NCBI GenBank assembly: GCA_026131555.1
Contig: JAMXJH010000004.1
Location: forward strand, 1-64,000
Reading direction: 5' to 3'
DNA from: Aerococcaceae bacterium NML190073
GTDB taxonomy: Bacteria > Bacillota > Bacilli > Lactobacillales > Aerococcaceae
Length of the DNA: 64,000 bases
Below the pieces are notes generated by a model. The model made no database searches. It had not been told where the DNA came from and worked only from the letters and a program-made list of their open reading frames with translations. The translations under genes and the position numbers were made by a program. Each line of letters starts with the position of its first letter. Positions within the stretch are counted from its first letter, which is position 1. Of this stretch, positions 54,755-64,000 are shown in pieces.

Positions 54755-55479
54755 TCTGTGCCTCCTTCCTTCAGTGCTTGCTGAATCCATTGTAGTTTTT
54801 GCTCTACTTCTGCTATTTTAGCTACTGGCGGTTGCTGTGCTTTTTGTAAATTGGTTAGAATGTCGGATAAACCTGCTCGTTCGCGTTCCAATTTCGCTTT
54901 GAAAGTTGGTGTCGGATGTGCTAAATGATAGGCACCAATGAAACACTCTTTATCAGAAAGCGGTTTGAGAGTCGCATTAAATTTAGCAACCATAATGCTA
55001 TACAGGCGTTGGTTATCTTCGATGACTTCTTCTTGAATAATCTCAAACTGATGTTGATTCACCCAGTGTCGTAAGGTTGCTTCTCCGATGTTCGGTTGCA
55101 ATATTAAGCATATATCCGTCGTTAATTTTTCTTTTCCTTCATCCAAAATCGTTTGAATCAAGGTGCCACCCATCCCACAAATAGTAATGGTATTGATAGC
55201 GTCATCTTGCTGTATGACAGCCAAGCCGTTGCCTTTTCTAACTTGAATGACATTTGTTAAGGCATTTTCTAAGACCTCTTTCTTGGCTGCTTGATAAGGG
55301 CCTTCTACCACTTCTCCCGCAATGAAAGTTGCGAAGTGTTGCGCATGATTTTTTGCAAGAAAGCAAGGTAAATAGGCGTGGTCACTGCCGATATCTGCCA
55401 TCCGAATTGGTCGAATGGCGTGCTCAAGAACAAGCTCTGCTACACGATTAAGGCGTGGTGATAATATCGTTGCGTTCAT
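54751..55479 (-). CDS. trmK: tRNA (adenine-22-N1) methyltransferase TrmK
   Basis: TrmK methylates N1 of A22 in the D-loop of tRNAs using S-adenosylmethionine. The 242-residue protein has the SAM loop MADIGSDHAYLP (about 27-38), ICGMGGTLIQTIL (about 97-109) and LQPNIGEATLRHWV, with a C-terminal coiled coil (about 185-238) that binds tRNA. It lies between rpoD and the Nif3-like gene, the classic order. A long hairpin separates it from rpoD; AAGGAG precedes the ATG. Confidence 0.94.
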   Translation of the reverse strand: MNATILSPRLNRVAELVLEHAIRPIRMADIGSDHAYLPCFLAKNHAQHFATFIAGEVVEGPYQAAKKEVLENALTNVIQVRKGNGLAVIQQDDAINTITICGMGGTLIQTILDEGKEKLTTDICLILQPNIGEATLRHWVNQHQFEIIQEEVIEDNQRLYSIMVAKFNATLKPLSDKECFIGAYHLAHPTPTFKAKLERERAGLSDILTNLQKAQQPPVAKIAEVEQKLQWIQQALKEGGTE

Positions 55480-55504
55480 GAAAACTCCTTTCTTCTACAA
55501 AAAA

Positions 55505-55560
55505 TAAGAGTGGAACAACAATCAAAAATTCACGGAATTTTGTTGTATGATTCCACTCCT
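55505..55560. terminator. Long hairpin terminator after rpoD
   Basis: GAGTGGAA (55508-55515) pairs with TTCCACTC (55551-55558), and inner AAAATTC pairs with GAATTTT. On the minus strand the hairpin is followed by TTATTTTTT, so it ends the dnaG-rpoD transcript. Confidence 0.85.
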
Positions 55561-55581
55561 TCTGTTGAGTGCTGTAAATGT

Positions 55582-56718
55582 TTATTCCAAGAAATCTTTC
55601 AATTGTTTCGAGCGACTTGGATGGCGTAATTTACGTAATGCTTTTGCCTCAATTTGACGGATACGTTCACGTGTAACTCCGAATACTTTACCGACTTGTT
55701 CAAGTGTACGGATATTGCCGTCATCCAGACCGAATCGTAAACGCAATACATTTTCCTCACGATCGGTAAGTGTGTCGAGGACATCTTCCAATTGTTCGCG
55801 TAAAAGCGCTGAAGATGTAAAGACTTCCGGACTCATTGCGCCTTCATCTTCAATGAAATCGCCTAAATGTGAGTCGTCTTCTTCTCCGATAGGTGTTTCC
55901 AATGAAACCGGTTCTTGTGCTATCTTAAGAATTTCGCGAACTTTATCAGTAGGCAAATCCATCTCAGCTCCGATTTCTTCCGGCGTCGGTTCTCTACCTA
56001 GATCTTGGAGTAATTGACGTTGAATACGCACTAATTTGTTGATTGTTTCAACCATATGAACCGGAATACGGATAGTCCTCGCTTGGTCTGCAATCGCACG
56101 TGTAATCGCTTGGCGAATCCACCACGTTGCATAAGTTGAAAACTTGAATCCTTTGGTATGATCAAATTTCTCAACAGCTTTCATTAACCCCATATTACCT
56201 TCTTGAATTAAATCAAGGAATTGCATACCGCGTCCAACGTAACGTTTGGCAATTGAAACAACTAAACGAAGGTTTGCTTCTGCTAATTCTTGCTTGGCGA
56301 TTTCATCCCCTTCTTGAATACGAACTGCCAGATTGATTTCTTCATCGGCGCTCAATAACGGGACGCGTCCAATTTCTTTCAAGTACATGCGAACAGGGTC
56401 ACTCACTTTAATTTTTGACGCGGCAGCTTTAGATGCAGCATCTAAAGATTCCAGCTCAAACTCTTCTTCGCGCACTAATTGCTGCTTAGTTGGTCCGCCG
56501 TCTTCACCTACTACTGCAATTCCATTATCTTCAACAATTTGAATAAGTTCTTCTACACCATCGGGGCTTAATTGATACGGTGCGGCAATTAAGTCGCTCA
56601 ATTCTGTATAGGTGATACTTCCGCTTTTCTTACGTTCAGAGATAAGTTGTTTCGTAGCTTCTTCAAGCGTTTGAGTAAGGGCTTGTTGGGTCGATTGTTT
56701 AATGTCTTTGTCTGACAT
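55582..56718 (-). CDS. rpoD: Primary RNA polymerase sigma factor (sigma-A)
   Basis: The start is the ATG at 56718, 8 nt after AAGGAGG (the preceding GTG codon is not needed), giving 378 residues. Region 1.2 onwards is canonical: [21 protein letters not shown], region 2 [30 protein letters not shown] and the -10-recognising [20 protein letters not shown], region 3, and region 4 with [29 protein letters not shown] for the -35 box. The short region 1.1 is normal for Gram-positives. It follows dnaG by 13 nt. Confidence 0.98.
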   Translation of the reverse strand: MSDKDIKQSTQQALTQTLEEATKQLISERKKSGSITYTELSDLIAAPYQLSPDGVEELIQIVEDNGIAVVGEDGGPTKQQLVREEEFELESLDAASKAAASKIKVSDPVRMYLKEIGRVPLLSADEEINLAVRIQEGDEIAKQELAEANLRLVVSIAKRYVGRGMQFLDLIQEGNMGLMKAVEKFDHTKGFKFSTYATWWIRQAITRAIADQARTIRIPVHMVETINKLVRIQRQLLQDLGREPTPEEIGAEMDLPTDKVREILKIAQEPVSLETPIGEEDDSHLGDFIEDEGAMSPEVFTSSALLREQLEDVLDTLTDREENVLRLRFGLDDGNIRTLEQVGKVFGVTRERIRQIEAKALRKLRHPSRSKQLKDFLE

Positions 56719-56731
56719 CACGGTTCCTCCT

Positions 56732-58588
56732 TTATTGTCGGTTGAGTTTGAGTTGGCGATTGAGTTGGATAATTGTCATCATTAAGTCATCCGCTTCGCT
56801 GTAACGCTGTTCTTTCTCGTAGATGGATACTTTTTTGCGTAGTTCATCGATTTGTAATTGGATGAATTCTTGTTCGATAGCAACGATGCAATCTTGCATA
56901 ATTTCATCTGAATAGCCGTGAGCATCATTCTCCCAAATTAATGTCGTCAGAAAATGGTTAATCTGCGGATCCTCAATATAATTTACAATGTTGGTTAGCG
57001 GGAGTGGAACTCCTTTGTCATAATAATGTGTTTGTAATTCAAAAAATGCCTGTTGAGCAACCGAATGAAATAGCATCAAGGGTGTCGTTAATTGATTCAG
57101 AAAATGCCATGCTTCTTCATAATACATCAGCAATGTTAACAATTGTTTCTCGCTCTGAAATGCTCGCTTAGACAACACCTCAAAGCTGACCGCATCTGTT
57201 GCTGGTATTGAAACAACATCATTATTATGCCTTGCTTTATCTGCGGGTTGCTGTTGTGATTTCGGTTTGTGCTGTAATTTGTGTGCTAATTGCTCTAATA
57301 ACAAGTCCTCACTCAATTGATAACGTTGAGAAAGTTCATTAATACGCAATTCACGCTCAATCGGTGAATTAATCGCTGTCGCAATATGTTGCACCATCAA
57401 GTCAACATATTTTGCCAATTGTTGTTTATCATTTAAATCATATTGCTTACGCAACGTTGTTTGGTAAAAATCATAGCTGGATATGGCTTGATTAATCAAC
57501 TGCTGAAAAGAGTCGCGTCCTTTTTGGCGAATCCAGTCATCCGGATCCATCTTATTAGGAATCGTAACAGATTTCAAGCGTAGATTCGGAATAGTTTGCG
57601 CCAGTTCAAAAGCGCGCAAAGTAGCCTTCTGCCCCGCTTCATCTCCGTCAAAAATAAATACAACTTCTTGAGCCAATTTAGCCAAGTGACTCAAGTGTCG
57701 TTCTGTCAAACTGGTCCCCATCGTAGCAACCGCATGCTCAAATCCTGCTTGATGAAGCGCGATAACATCCATGTACCCTTCACAAATAATGACTTGATCT
57801 CGTTGCCGAATTTTCTGACGTGCTAAATCTAAATTAAACACAAGACTCGCTTTATGAAAGATTTCTGTTTCAGGCGAATTCAAATATTTTGCTTGTTTTT
57901 TATCTGTTTGTTGTTCAACAAAGATTCGCCCCGAGAAAGCAACCACTTGCCCTTTATCATTACGCAGCGGGAAAATAATACGTGTTCTAAAACGATCGAT
58001 TAATTCTCCTTGTTCATTCTGATAAAAAATCCCGCTTTGAACCAATTGCTCACGATTGAAACCAGACTCTAATAAATATTGTACAATAATTTCAGATTGC
58101 TCAGGTGCTAAACCTAACCCATAGGTTTCCATCGTCTGTTTTTCCATGCCACGATCAATTAAATAGCGGTACGCCTCTTCACCATTTACTGTGTTCATCA
58201 AGTAATAATGGTAAAAGTCGGCGACTTTTTGGTGAAGATCCATAAGCAAATGTTGCTGTTGGTGCTTGACATCGTTCCTTTGATTGAAAAAACGTTCATC
58301 CAACGCAATGCTGGACAATTCTGCCGCTTTACGAACTGCTTCGACGAATGAGATACCTTCGATTTCTTGTAAGAAACTAAAGACATTCCCTCCACGACCG
58401 CAACTGAAACATTTATAAATTTGCTTGCCCGGATGGACTGAGAAGGAGGGATTACGATCTTCGTGAAACGGACAGGAAGCCGTGTAATTCGTGCCAGATT
58501 TAGTCAATTTGACATAGTCATTGATAATCGCCACAATATCCGTTTTTTGACGGATATCTTGAATGATTTCTTCTGGTATGAAGCTCAT
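56732..58588 (-). CDS. dnaG: DNA primase
   Basis: DnaG makes RNA primers for replication. The 618-residue protein has the CHC2 zinc-binding domain (C39, H42, C60, C63), the TOPRIM catalytic core with [29 protein letters not shown] and [16 protein letters not shown] in parts, and a C-terminal helicase-binding domain. The ATG follows AGGAGGGCG. It is translated just before rpoD in the standard macromolecular-synthesis order of Firmicutes. Confidence 0.97.
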   Translation of the reverse strand: MSFIPEEIIQDIRQKTDIVAIINDYVKLTKSGTNYTASCPFHEDRNPSFSVHPGKQIYKCFSCGRGGNVFSFLQEIEGISFVEAVRKAAELSSIALDERFFNQRNDVKHQQQHLLMDLHQKVADFYHYYLMNTVNGEEAYRYLIDRGMEKQTMETYGLGLAPEQSEIIVQYLLESGFNREQLVQSGIFYQNEQGELIDRFRTRIIFPLRNDKGQVVAFSGRIFVEQQTDKKQAKYLNSPETEIFHKASLVFNLDLARQKIRQRDQVIICEGYMDVIALHQAGFEHAVATMGTSLTERHLSHLAKLAQEVVFIFDGDEAGQKATLRAFELAQTIPNLRLKSVTIPNKMDPDDWIRQKGRDSFQQLINQAISSYDFYQTTLRKQYDLNDKQQLAKYVDLMVQHIATAINSPIERELRINELSQRYQLSEDLLLEQLAHKLQHKPKSQQQPADKARHNNDVVSIPATDAVSFEVLSKRAFQSEKQLLTLLMYYEEAWHFLNQLTTPLMLFHSVAQQAFFELQTHYYDKGVPLPLTNIVNYIEDPQINHFLTTLIWENDAHGYSDEIMQDCIVAIEQEFIQLQIDELRKKVSIYEKEQRYSEADDLMMTIIQLNRQLKLNRQ

Positions 58589-58601
58589 AATCCTCGCCCT
58601 C

Positions 58602-59189
58602 CTATGCGTCGATTTGCGCTTGAATAATTTCCCAAATATCGTCTACACCATGTCCTGTTTCGGCTGAAAACATAAACAGTGCATCAATAGTTGGCAAGTC
58701 TAATGCTTTCTTGTAGATTGACAAATGTTTATTCCATTGACTACGTTTAATTTTATCCACTTTTGTAAGGATAATTGCATGGGGAATATCTGCGTCTTCC
58801 GCAAATTCTTTCATCGCAATGTCCAATTCTGTGGGAGGGTGTCTAAAGTCCATCAATAAAAGCAGTAACTGCACATTATCTCGATTAAGCAAGTAATGTT
58901 CAATCATTTGCCCCCATTTAGCACGATCTTTCTTGGAGACGCGTGCATAACCGTATCCCGGAACATCAACGAAACGAAATTGTTGGTTAATGGCATAGAA
59001 ATTTAAGGTTTGTGTTTTGCCGGGTTGGCTAGAAGTCCGCGCCAAGCCTTTGCGCTGAATCATACGATTGATGAACGACGATTTGCCGACATTGGAACGC
59101 CCCGCCAATGCCACTTCCGGTATTGTGTCTGCCGGATACTGTGCTGGGGAAACGGCACTGATGACCAATTCTGCTTGCTTGACTTTCAT
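58602..59189 (-). CDS. engB: Ribosome-biogenesis GTP-binding protein YsxC/EngB
   Basis: This 195-residue TRAFAC GTPase assists late 50S assembly. G1 GRSNVGKSS (near 31-39), G2 with TSSQPGKTQTLNFY, G3 DVPGYGYA, G4 LTKVDK and G5 FSAETG are all intact. The ATG follows AAGGAGG whose first bases belong to the clpX stop codon, giving tight coupling to clpX, as in many Gram-positives. Confidence 0.96.
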   Translation of the reverse strand: MKVKQAELVISAVSPAQYPADTIPEVALAGRSNVGKSSFINRMIQRKGLARTSSQPGKTQTLNFYAINQQFRFVDVPGYGYARVSKKDRAKWGQMIEHYLLNRDNVQLLLLLMDFRHPPTELDIAMKEFAEDADIPHAIILTKVDKIKRSQWNKHLSIYKKALDLPTIDALFMFSAETGHGVDDIWEIIQAQIDA

Positions 59190-59201
59190 CAGAGTTCCTC
59201 C

Positions 59202-60449
59202 TTATTTGGCTATTTTGCGATTTTTGTTATTGTAATAAAGCGGCTTACTCTTTGAAATGACAGTGTCTTTAGTAATGACAATTCGTTCAATATCTTTGCG
59301 ACTTGGCACATCAAACATCACGTCTAACATAATCGACTCGATAATCGCCCTCAAGCCACGTGCTCCAGTATTACGTTCCAATGCTAACTTTGCAATTTCT
59401 TGCAATGCTTCATCTTCGAACTCCAATTTAACACCATCTATCTCGAATAAACGTTGATATTGTTTTACTAATGCATTTTTCGGCTGGGTCAAAATATTCA
59501 CCAAATCTTTTTCGGTTAATTTCTCTAATGATGCCATAACCGGCAAGCGTCCGATAAATTCCGGAATTAAACCAAATTTCAATAGGTCTTCCGGTGTAAC
59601 TTGTTGCATGATGCTCTTAGTTTCATCCATTTTGCCGGTAGAACTGCCGAACCCAATTACCTTGCTTCCAAGGCGCTCTTTCACAATGGTTTCAATCCCA
59701 TCAAAAGCACCTCCGACAATAAACAAAATTTGTGTGGTATCCAACTTCAAGAATTCTTGATTAGGATGTTTTCGTCCACCTTTTGGTGGAATATTTGCCT
59801 CGGTTCCTTCCAGTATTTTCAATAAAGCTTGCTGCACGCCCTCTCCACTTACGTCGCGAGTAATGGAAACATTCTCACTTTTGCGGGCAATTTTATCGAT
59901 TTCATCAATATAGATGATGCCTTTTTCGGCGCGCGCCAAATCGTAATCAGCAGCCTGAACCAGCTTTAATAGAATATTCTCAACATCTTCTCCAACATAA
60001 CCTGCTTCTGTCAAGCTAGTTGCATCAGCAATTGCAAAAGGAACATTTAATAAACGCGCTAAACTTTGCGCCAGAAAGGTTTTCCCGGAGCCGGTCGGTC
60101 CGATTAAACAAATGTTACTCTTCTGTAATTCGATATCATCATCAAATTGGTCGATAATGTTGATTCTTTTGTAATGGTTGTATACGGCTACAGCCAATGC
60201 TTTTTTTGCAGATGTTTGTCCGATAACATATTGGTCAAGCACTTCAAGTATTTCAGCCGGAGTAAGCATATTGATTGTTTCATGTTGACGATCAAATTGT
60301 TGCTCCGCTTGAATAATATTGCTACATGCTTCCACGCATTCATCACAAATATATACGTCCGGACCTGAGATGATTTTGTTCACTTCTTCATGTGAACGCC
60401 CACAAAATGAACAATAATACTTGTCCATATTGTTAGTAATGATACTCAT
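59202..60449 (-). CDS. clpX: ATP-dependent Clp protease ATP-binding subunit ClpX
   Basis: ClpX is the AAA+ unfoldase for ClpP. The 415-residue protein starts with the zinc-binding domain (C13, C16, C35, C38), followed by Walker [10 protein letters not shown], pore loop GYVGED, Walker [12 protein letters not shown], and the ClpP-binding IGF loop in [11 protein letters not shown]. The N-terminus is shorter and less charged than in B. subtilis. AAGGAGATA before the ATG at 60449 supports this start over the Met at residue 8. Confidence 0.97.
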   Translation of the reverse strand: MSIITNNMDKYYCSFCGRSHEEVNKIISGPDVYICDECVEACSNIIQAEQQFDRQHETINMLTPAEILEVLDQYVIGQTSAKKALAVAVYNHYKRINIIDQFDDDIELQKSNICLIGPTGSGKTFLAQSLARLLNVPFAIADATSLTEAGYVGEDVENILLKLVQAADYDLARAEKGIIYIDEIDKIARKSENVSITRDVSGEGVQQALLKILEGTEANIPPKGGRKHPNQEFLKLDTTQILFIVGGAFDGIETIVKERLGSKVIGFGSSTGKMDETKSIMQQVTPEDLLKFGLIPEFIGRLPVMASLEKLTEKDLVNILTQPKNALVKQYQRLFEIDGVKLEFEDEALQEIAKLALERNTGARGLRAIIESIMLDVMFDVPSRKDIERIVITKDTVISKSKPLYYNNKNRKIAK

Positions 60450-60504
60450 ACTTTATCTCCTTCTACTGCCCTCTTCTTATTCGATATGGTCAGTGTGATG
60501 ATGT

Positions 60505-60561
60505 CAAAGAGGGGTTGCAAAATATAGTCTAAGCGTTGATGACCTTTGCAATCCCTCTTTG
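60505..60561. terminator. Hairpin between tig and clpX
   Basis: CAAAGAGGGGTTGCAAA (60505-60521) pairs with TTTGCAATCCCTCTTTG (60545-60561) with one G-U pair, a 17-bp stem. The U-run is short on both sides; it may attenuate transcription from tig into clpX. Confidence 0.75.
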
Positions 60562-60580
60562 TCTTTAATTTATATAGTAA

Positions 60581-61861
60581 TTATTTTTCTACAGCTGTGT
60601 CAACAATTAAGCTCATTGCTTTCTTCATCTTGATATCTGAAGTTAGCATATCGCCTGTTACAAAGCGTTTTACTTGTTCTGGATCCATATTGTATTGCTT
60701 CGCTAAATCAGCAACCTCTGCTTCGATTTCGCTATCTGTTACTGTCAAAGCTTCTGCTTTTACGATTGCTTCTAATACTAGATTAGTTTTAGTGCGTAAT
60801 TCTGCTTCTTCAGCGTATTGAGCACGCAATGCTTCCGGATTTGAACCTGTAATTTGGAAGTACAAGTCTTCGTTAATGCCTTGACGCTTCAAGTTGTTCA
60901 AGAAATGTGATACTTGACGATTGATTTCTTCTTCGATCATGACTTGTGGTAAATCAACAATTTCAGCGTTTCCTACCGCTTGACGCAAAGCTAAGTCTTC
61001 AACGATTTCTTTTGCTGCTGCAACTTTAGATTCTTCTAATTGTACACGGATTTTGTTTTCTAATTCCGCCAATGTTTCTACTTCTTCATCAGCATCTTTA
61101 GCAAATTCATCATCCAATTCAGGCATTTCTTTTGCTTTTACTTCGTGAACTTTTACATTGAAAGTTGCTTCTTGTCCCGCTAAGTTCTCAGCATGGTACG
61201 TTTCAGGGAAAGTTACTTTAACTTCAACTTTATCACCGGCTTTAACGCCCACTAATTGGTCTTCAAAGCCCGGAATGAATGAGCCAGAGCCTAATTCCAA
61301 TGAGTAGTTTTCGCCTTTTCCACCCTCGAATGCTTCTTCTCCTAAGAAACCTTCAAAGTCAATAACAGTTGTGTCACCTAATTCAGCCGCTGATTCTTTT
61401 ACAACTAATTCAGCTAAACGTGCACGGCGTGATTCTAACTCCGCTTTTACATCCTCATCTGAAATTGTACGGTCTTGCTTTTCAACTGTTAAGTTTTTGT
61501 ATTCACCTAATTTAACTTCCGGTTTCAACGTCACTTCTGCTGTTAGAACCCATGGTTGTCCTTTTTCCAAAGATTGGATGTCAATTTTTGGTTCTGCCAC
61601 TAATTCTAATTCTGCTTCTTTGACTGCAGTTGATAAAGCTGTCGGCAATAAATAGTTTAATGCTTCTTCATACAGAGCACCTTCGCCGTATACATTATTG
61701 AATACTTGACGTGGCACTTTCCCTTTACGGAACCCAGGAACTGCAACGCGTTTTTGTACTTTCTTAAACGCTACATCTAAGCCTTTCTTTACGTCTTCTA
61801 CCGGAATTTCAAACGTTAAAACTCCTGTATTTGCAGTTGATTTCTCAAATTTAGTTGTCAT
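60581..61861 (-). CDS. tig: Trigger factor (ribosome-associated chaperone)
   Basis: Trigger factor meets nascent chains at the ribosome exit. The 426-residue protein has the ribosome-binding signature GFRKGKVPRQVF (about 43-54), the FKBP-type PPIase domain (about 160-245, with VIDFEGFLGEEAFEGGKGENYSLELGSGSFIPGFEDQLVG in parts) and the long helical C-terminal arms. GGAGG precedes the ATG. Its promoter on the minus strand is TTTACA (61933-61928), 18 nt, TATGAT (61909-61904). The tig-clpX-engB order is conserved. Confidence 0.97.
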   Translation of the reverse strand: MTTKFEKSTANTGVLTFEIPVEDVKKGLDVAFKKVQKRVAVPGFRKGKVPRQVFNNVYGEGALYEEALNYLLPTALSTAVKEAELELVAEPKIDIQSLEKGQPWVLTAEVTLKPEVKLGEYKNLTVEKQDRTISDEDVKAELESRRARLAELVVKESAAELGDTTVIDFEGFLGEEAFEGGKGENYSLELGSGSFIPGFEDQLVGVKAGDKVEVKVTFPETYHAENLAGQEATFNVKVHEVKAKEMPELDDEFAKDADEEVETLAELENKIRVQLEESKVAAAKEIVEDLALRQAVGNAEIVDLPQVMIEEEINRQVSHFLNNLKRQGINEDLYFQITGSNPEALRAQYAEEAELRTKTNLVLEAIVKAEALTVTDSEIEAEVADLAKQYNMDPEQVKRFVTGDMLTSDIKMKKAMSLIVDTAVEK

Positions 61862-61903
61862 GTGTATTCCTCCACCACTATGTTATTTATTACATACCCA
61901 ATT

Positions 61904-61933
61904 ATCATAACGCAAACCGTTAATTTTGTAAAT
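61904..61933 (-). promoter_or_regulatory. Promoter of tig
   Basis: TTTACA (61933-61928) and TATGAT (61909-61904) on the minus strand are 18 nt apart, 43 bases before the tig start. Confidence 0.6.
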
Positions 61934-62059
61934 AATATTCACTCGAATTCGCGGATTTCTTTGCTAAAAAACGACTTTTTTTGCTCAAAAAAACAGGATT
62001 TATCAAAAACTTCATGCTTAAATTAAGTTTTCTTCTATACTTTATCTATAAAAATTGGT

Positions 62060-62065
62060 TATAAT
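62060..62065 (+). promoter_or_regulatory. -10 box of recU
   Basis: TATAAT 22 bases before the recU start; the -35 region is weak. Confidence 0.5.
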
Positions 62066-62086
62066 GGAAAGCAAGGAGTGAAGGAT

Positions 62087-62686
62087 ATGCTAAATTATCC
62101 AGCAGGTCATCGACCGATTCGAAATACTGCAAGTGAACGCACAACTGTCAATTATGGCAGTCGTGGTATGTCGCTTGAAGAACGACTTAATTTGAGCAAT
62201 GAATATTATATGACGCGACAAATTGCTGTTATTCATAAAAAACCAACACCTGTGCAAGTGGTTAAGGTGGACTATCCTAAACGAAGTGCAGCACGTATTG
62301 TTGAAGCATATTATCGCCACGCTTCAACCACGGATTACAATGGTGTATATAAAGGCTATTATATTGATTTCGAGGCAAAAGAAACAACGAATAAAACGCG
62401 TTTCCCGCTCGCCAATTTACCGCAACATCAAATTGAACATATGCGGCAATGTGCACAGCAAGGTGGCGTTGTCTTTCTAATTCTTTCGTTTAAGGTACAT
62501 CAAATTGTATTCTTGCTCCCGTTCAGCAAACTAGAGAACTATCTAGCCAATCCGAATAGGAAAAGTATTTCAATTCATTTTTTGGAAGAGCATGCCTATC
62601 AATGTCAACTAGGGCTATTCCCGCACATTGATTACTTAAAGGAAGTTGATAAATTACTACTCTCTTCCAATTCAGAAAGGAGCTAA
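62087..62686 (+). CDS. recU: Holliday junction resolvase RecU
   Basis: RecU cuts four-way junctions in recombination and is specific to Firmicutes. The ATG at 62087 is 8 nt after AAGGAG, giving 199 residues; the GTG at 62078 overlaps the ribosome site. Typical blocks are YGSRGMSLEERLNLSNEYY, AVIHKKPTPVQVVKVDYP, ASTTDYNGVYKGYYIDFEAKET (with catalytic Asp/Glu/Lys of the PD-(D/E)XK fold) and HQIEHM. It lies 3 nt before the class A PBP gene, the usual recU-ponA pairing. Confidence 0.96.
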   Translation: MLNYPAGHRPIRNTASERTTVNYGSRGMSLEERLNLSNEYYMTRQIAVIHKKPTPVQVVKVDYPKRSAARIVEAYYRHASTTDYNGVYKGYYIDFEAKETTNKTRFPLANLPQHQIEHMRQCAQQGGVVFLILSFKVHQIVFLLPFSKLENYLANPNRKSISIHFLEEHAYQCQLGLFPHIDYLKEVDKLLLSSNSERS

Positions 62687-62689
62687 ACT

Positions 62690-64000
62690 ATGGTTACCGG
62701 AAGCCGTATTGAACGCAAAAAATATGAGCAACAACAAGCCCATAAAAAAACTAAACATCGTCGTAAGAGGAACGCAAGAGGAGGCAACGGTAAGCGTTGG
62801 TTAAAACGTATTTTCACTTGGGCTGTCCTACTTGTTTTCTTAGCTGTGATTGGGGGGGCTGCTCTTTTCGGGTATTACGCGATGAATGCACCTACAATCT
62901 CGCAAAGTGACTTAATCGGTCAAGTATCCAGTAAAATATATGACAGAGAAAACAATTTAATTAAGGAATTGGGGGCACAAAACCGTGACTTAATGACAGT
63001 GGAAGAAATTCCCGATATTTTGCGACAAGCAGTTATCGCTATTGAAGATGCTCGCTTCTACCAACATAACGGGATTGATCCGATTCGTATTGGAGGGGCT
63101 TTGATTGCCAACTTGAAAGCGGGTTCGATTGCGCAAGGCGGAAGTACGATTACACAACAATTGGTGAAACTTTCTGTCTTCTCAACGGATTTCAAAGACC
63201 AAACGTTAGAACGTAAAGCCCAAGAAGCTTGGTTAGCTTTACAATTGGAACAACAGTACTCTAAAGATGAAATCTTAATGTATTATTTGAATAAATCTTT
63301 TTACTCGAATAATACGTATGGCGCCAAGACAGCAGCACGAACTTTCTTCAATAAATCATTATCTGAACTGACATTAGCCGAAGCCGCTTTATTAGCTGGA
63401 ATGCCACAGGCACCTTCTGATTATGACCCTTATCGCTATCCTGAAGACGCCAAGCAGCGTCGTGATACCGTTCTGCAAGTCATGTTAGACCGTGGACTTA
63501 TCACTCAGGCTGAACATGATTCAGCCGTTGCTCAATCAATTGAATCAATGATTGTCCCACTTAATTTAGGAACCATTACTCAAAAAGACCTGATGATTGA
63601 CGCCTACTTAGATGTCGTTCATAAAGAAGTCAAAGAAAAGATGAATTTGGATATTTTTACAGATGGTATTGAAGTTTATACGAACTTGAATATGGCTGCT
63701 CAAGAGCACGTCTACAACACCGTAAACAACAATCCAGATATCCCCTTCCCTGACGATAAAATGCAAACCGCTGTTTCGATTGTTGATGTAACAAACGGTG
63801 AATTGCAAGCTGTTATCGGCGGACGGAAACAAGAAGTTTACTTAGGTTTGAACCGAGCAAACACCTTAAACCGTAGTGTCGGGTCAACAATGAAACCATT
63901 GGCGGATTATGGACCGGCATTTGAATACCTCAACCATTCAACCGGCACCCTCGTTATTGACGAGCCTTACCGCTACACAAATGGTGACGAGTTACAAAAC
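62690..64000 (+). CDS. Class A penicillin-binding protein (PBP1a), 3' end outside window
   Basis: The gene runs off the right edge; 437 codons are visible. A basic cytoplasmic tail (about 1-40) precedes one membrane helix (42-63). The glycosyltransferase domain has E119 in IAIEDARFYQHNGID and GGSTITQQLVKLS, and the transpeptidase domain begins with the active-site serine S399 in VGSTMKP. It polymerises and crosslinks peptidoglycan. AAAGGAGC precedes the ATG at 62690, directly after recU. Confidence 0.95.
   Translation, partial: MVTGSRIERKKYEQQQAHKKTKHRRKRNARGGNGKRWLKRIFTWAVLLVFLAVIGGAALFGYYAMNAPTISQSDLIGQVSSKIYDRENNLIKELGAQNRDLMTVEEIPDILRQAVIAIEDARFYQHNGIDPIRIGGALIANLKAGSIAQGGSTITQQLVKLSVFSTDFKDQTLERKAQEAWLALQLEQQYSKDEILMYYLNKSFYSNNTYGAKTAARTFFNKSLSELTLAEAALLAGMPQAPSDYDPYRYPEDAKQRRDTVLQVMLDRGLITQAEHDSAVAQSIESMIVPLNLGTITQKDLMIDAYLDVVHKEVKEKMNLDIFTDGIEVYTNLNMAAQEHVYNTVNNNPDIPFPDDKMQTAVSIVDVTNGELQAVIGGRKQEVYLGLNRANTLNRSVGSTMKPLADYGPAFEYLNHSTGTLVIDEPYRYTNGDELQN

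Overview
The window looks like the chromosome of a low-to-moderate GC Gram-positive coccus of the order Lactobacillales. The evidence is an RNase J2, RecU next to a class A PBP, a LytR-CpsA-Psr protein, an MdoB/LtaS-type phosphoglycerol transferase, RqcH, TrmK/Nif3 beside dnaG-rpoD, and a complete Enterococcus-style Na+ V-ATPase operon. Genus cannot be read from sequence alone; Aerococcaceae or Carnobacteriaceae relatives are plausible (inference). Strong AAGGAGG Shine-Dalgarno sites, frequent 1-14 nt gene overlaps and clear intrinsic terminators set most gene starts and operon ends.

Layout. 1-0.77 kb: the tail of a restriction/methylase-like gene entering from the left, then an AT-rich gene-poor stretch (possible island edge). 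0.8-4.8 kb: plsC, a secreted glutaminyl cyclase, trxA, and two lipoproteins (GH-like and YkyA). 4.9-7.75 kb: the lspA-rluD-DUF2786-DUF2087-yhcH operon. 7.9-10.2 kb: rnjB plus a ThiT-like S component. 10.3-10.7 kb: an SOS-type YolD-like gene with two LexA boxes. 10.85-19.4 kb: the V-ATPase operon ntpFIKECGABD. 19.6-23.75 kb: LCP protein, rpsA, der, hup. 23.9-27.7 kb: xerC-hslV-hslU plus a LacX-like epimerase. 27.7-34.7 kb: a sialic acid operon (kinase, RpiR regulator, ABC importer without its ATPase, nanE, an unknown small membrane protein, nanA) whose promoter carries paired operators and a cre site. 34.7-38.6 kb: ABC exporter, MATE exporter and an unknown membrane protein. 38.6-46.1 kb: ABC-F, thyA, folA, purB, phosphoglycerol transferase, prolyl aminopeptidase. 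46.2-47.8 kb: amino-acid SBP and permease. 47.9-51.4 kb (minus): lipoprotein, rqcH, SPFH protein. 51.5-52.7 kb: nth and a GNAT. 52.7-61.9 kb (minus): pepT, nif3-like, trmK, rpoD, dnaG, engB, clpX, tig. 62.1 kb to the end: recU and the start of a class A PBP.

Most of the window is housekeeping. No CRISPR, insertion sequence, rRNA or tRNA gene was recognised, and I did not find a clear new multi-gene system. The points most worth checking are the regulatory design and unknown membrane gene of the sialic acid operon, two binding proteins with no lipobox cysteine, an endonuclease III that has lost half of its iron-sulfur ligands, an SOS-controlled orphan YolD-like gene, a competing-stem RNA structure between yhcH and rnjB, and a 62-bp imperfect palindrome between the SPFH gene and rqcH.
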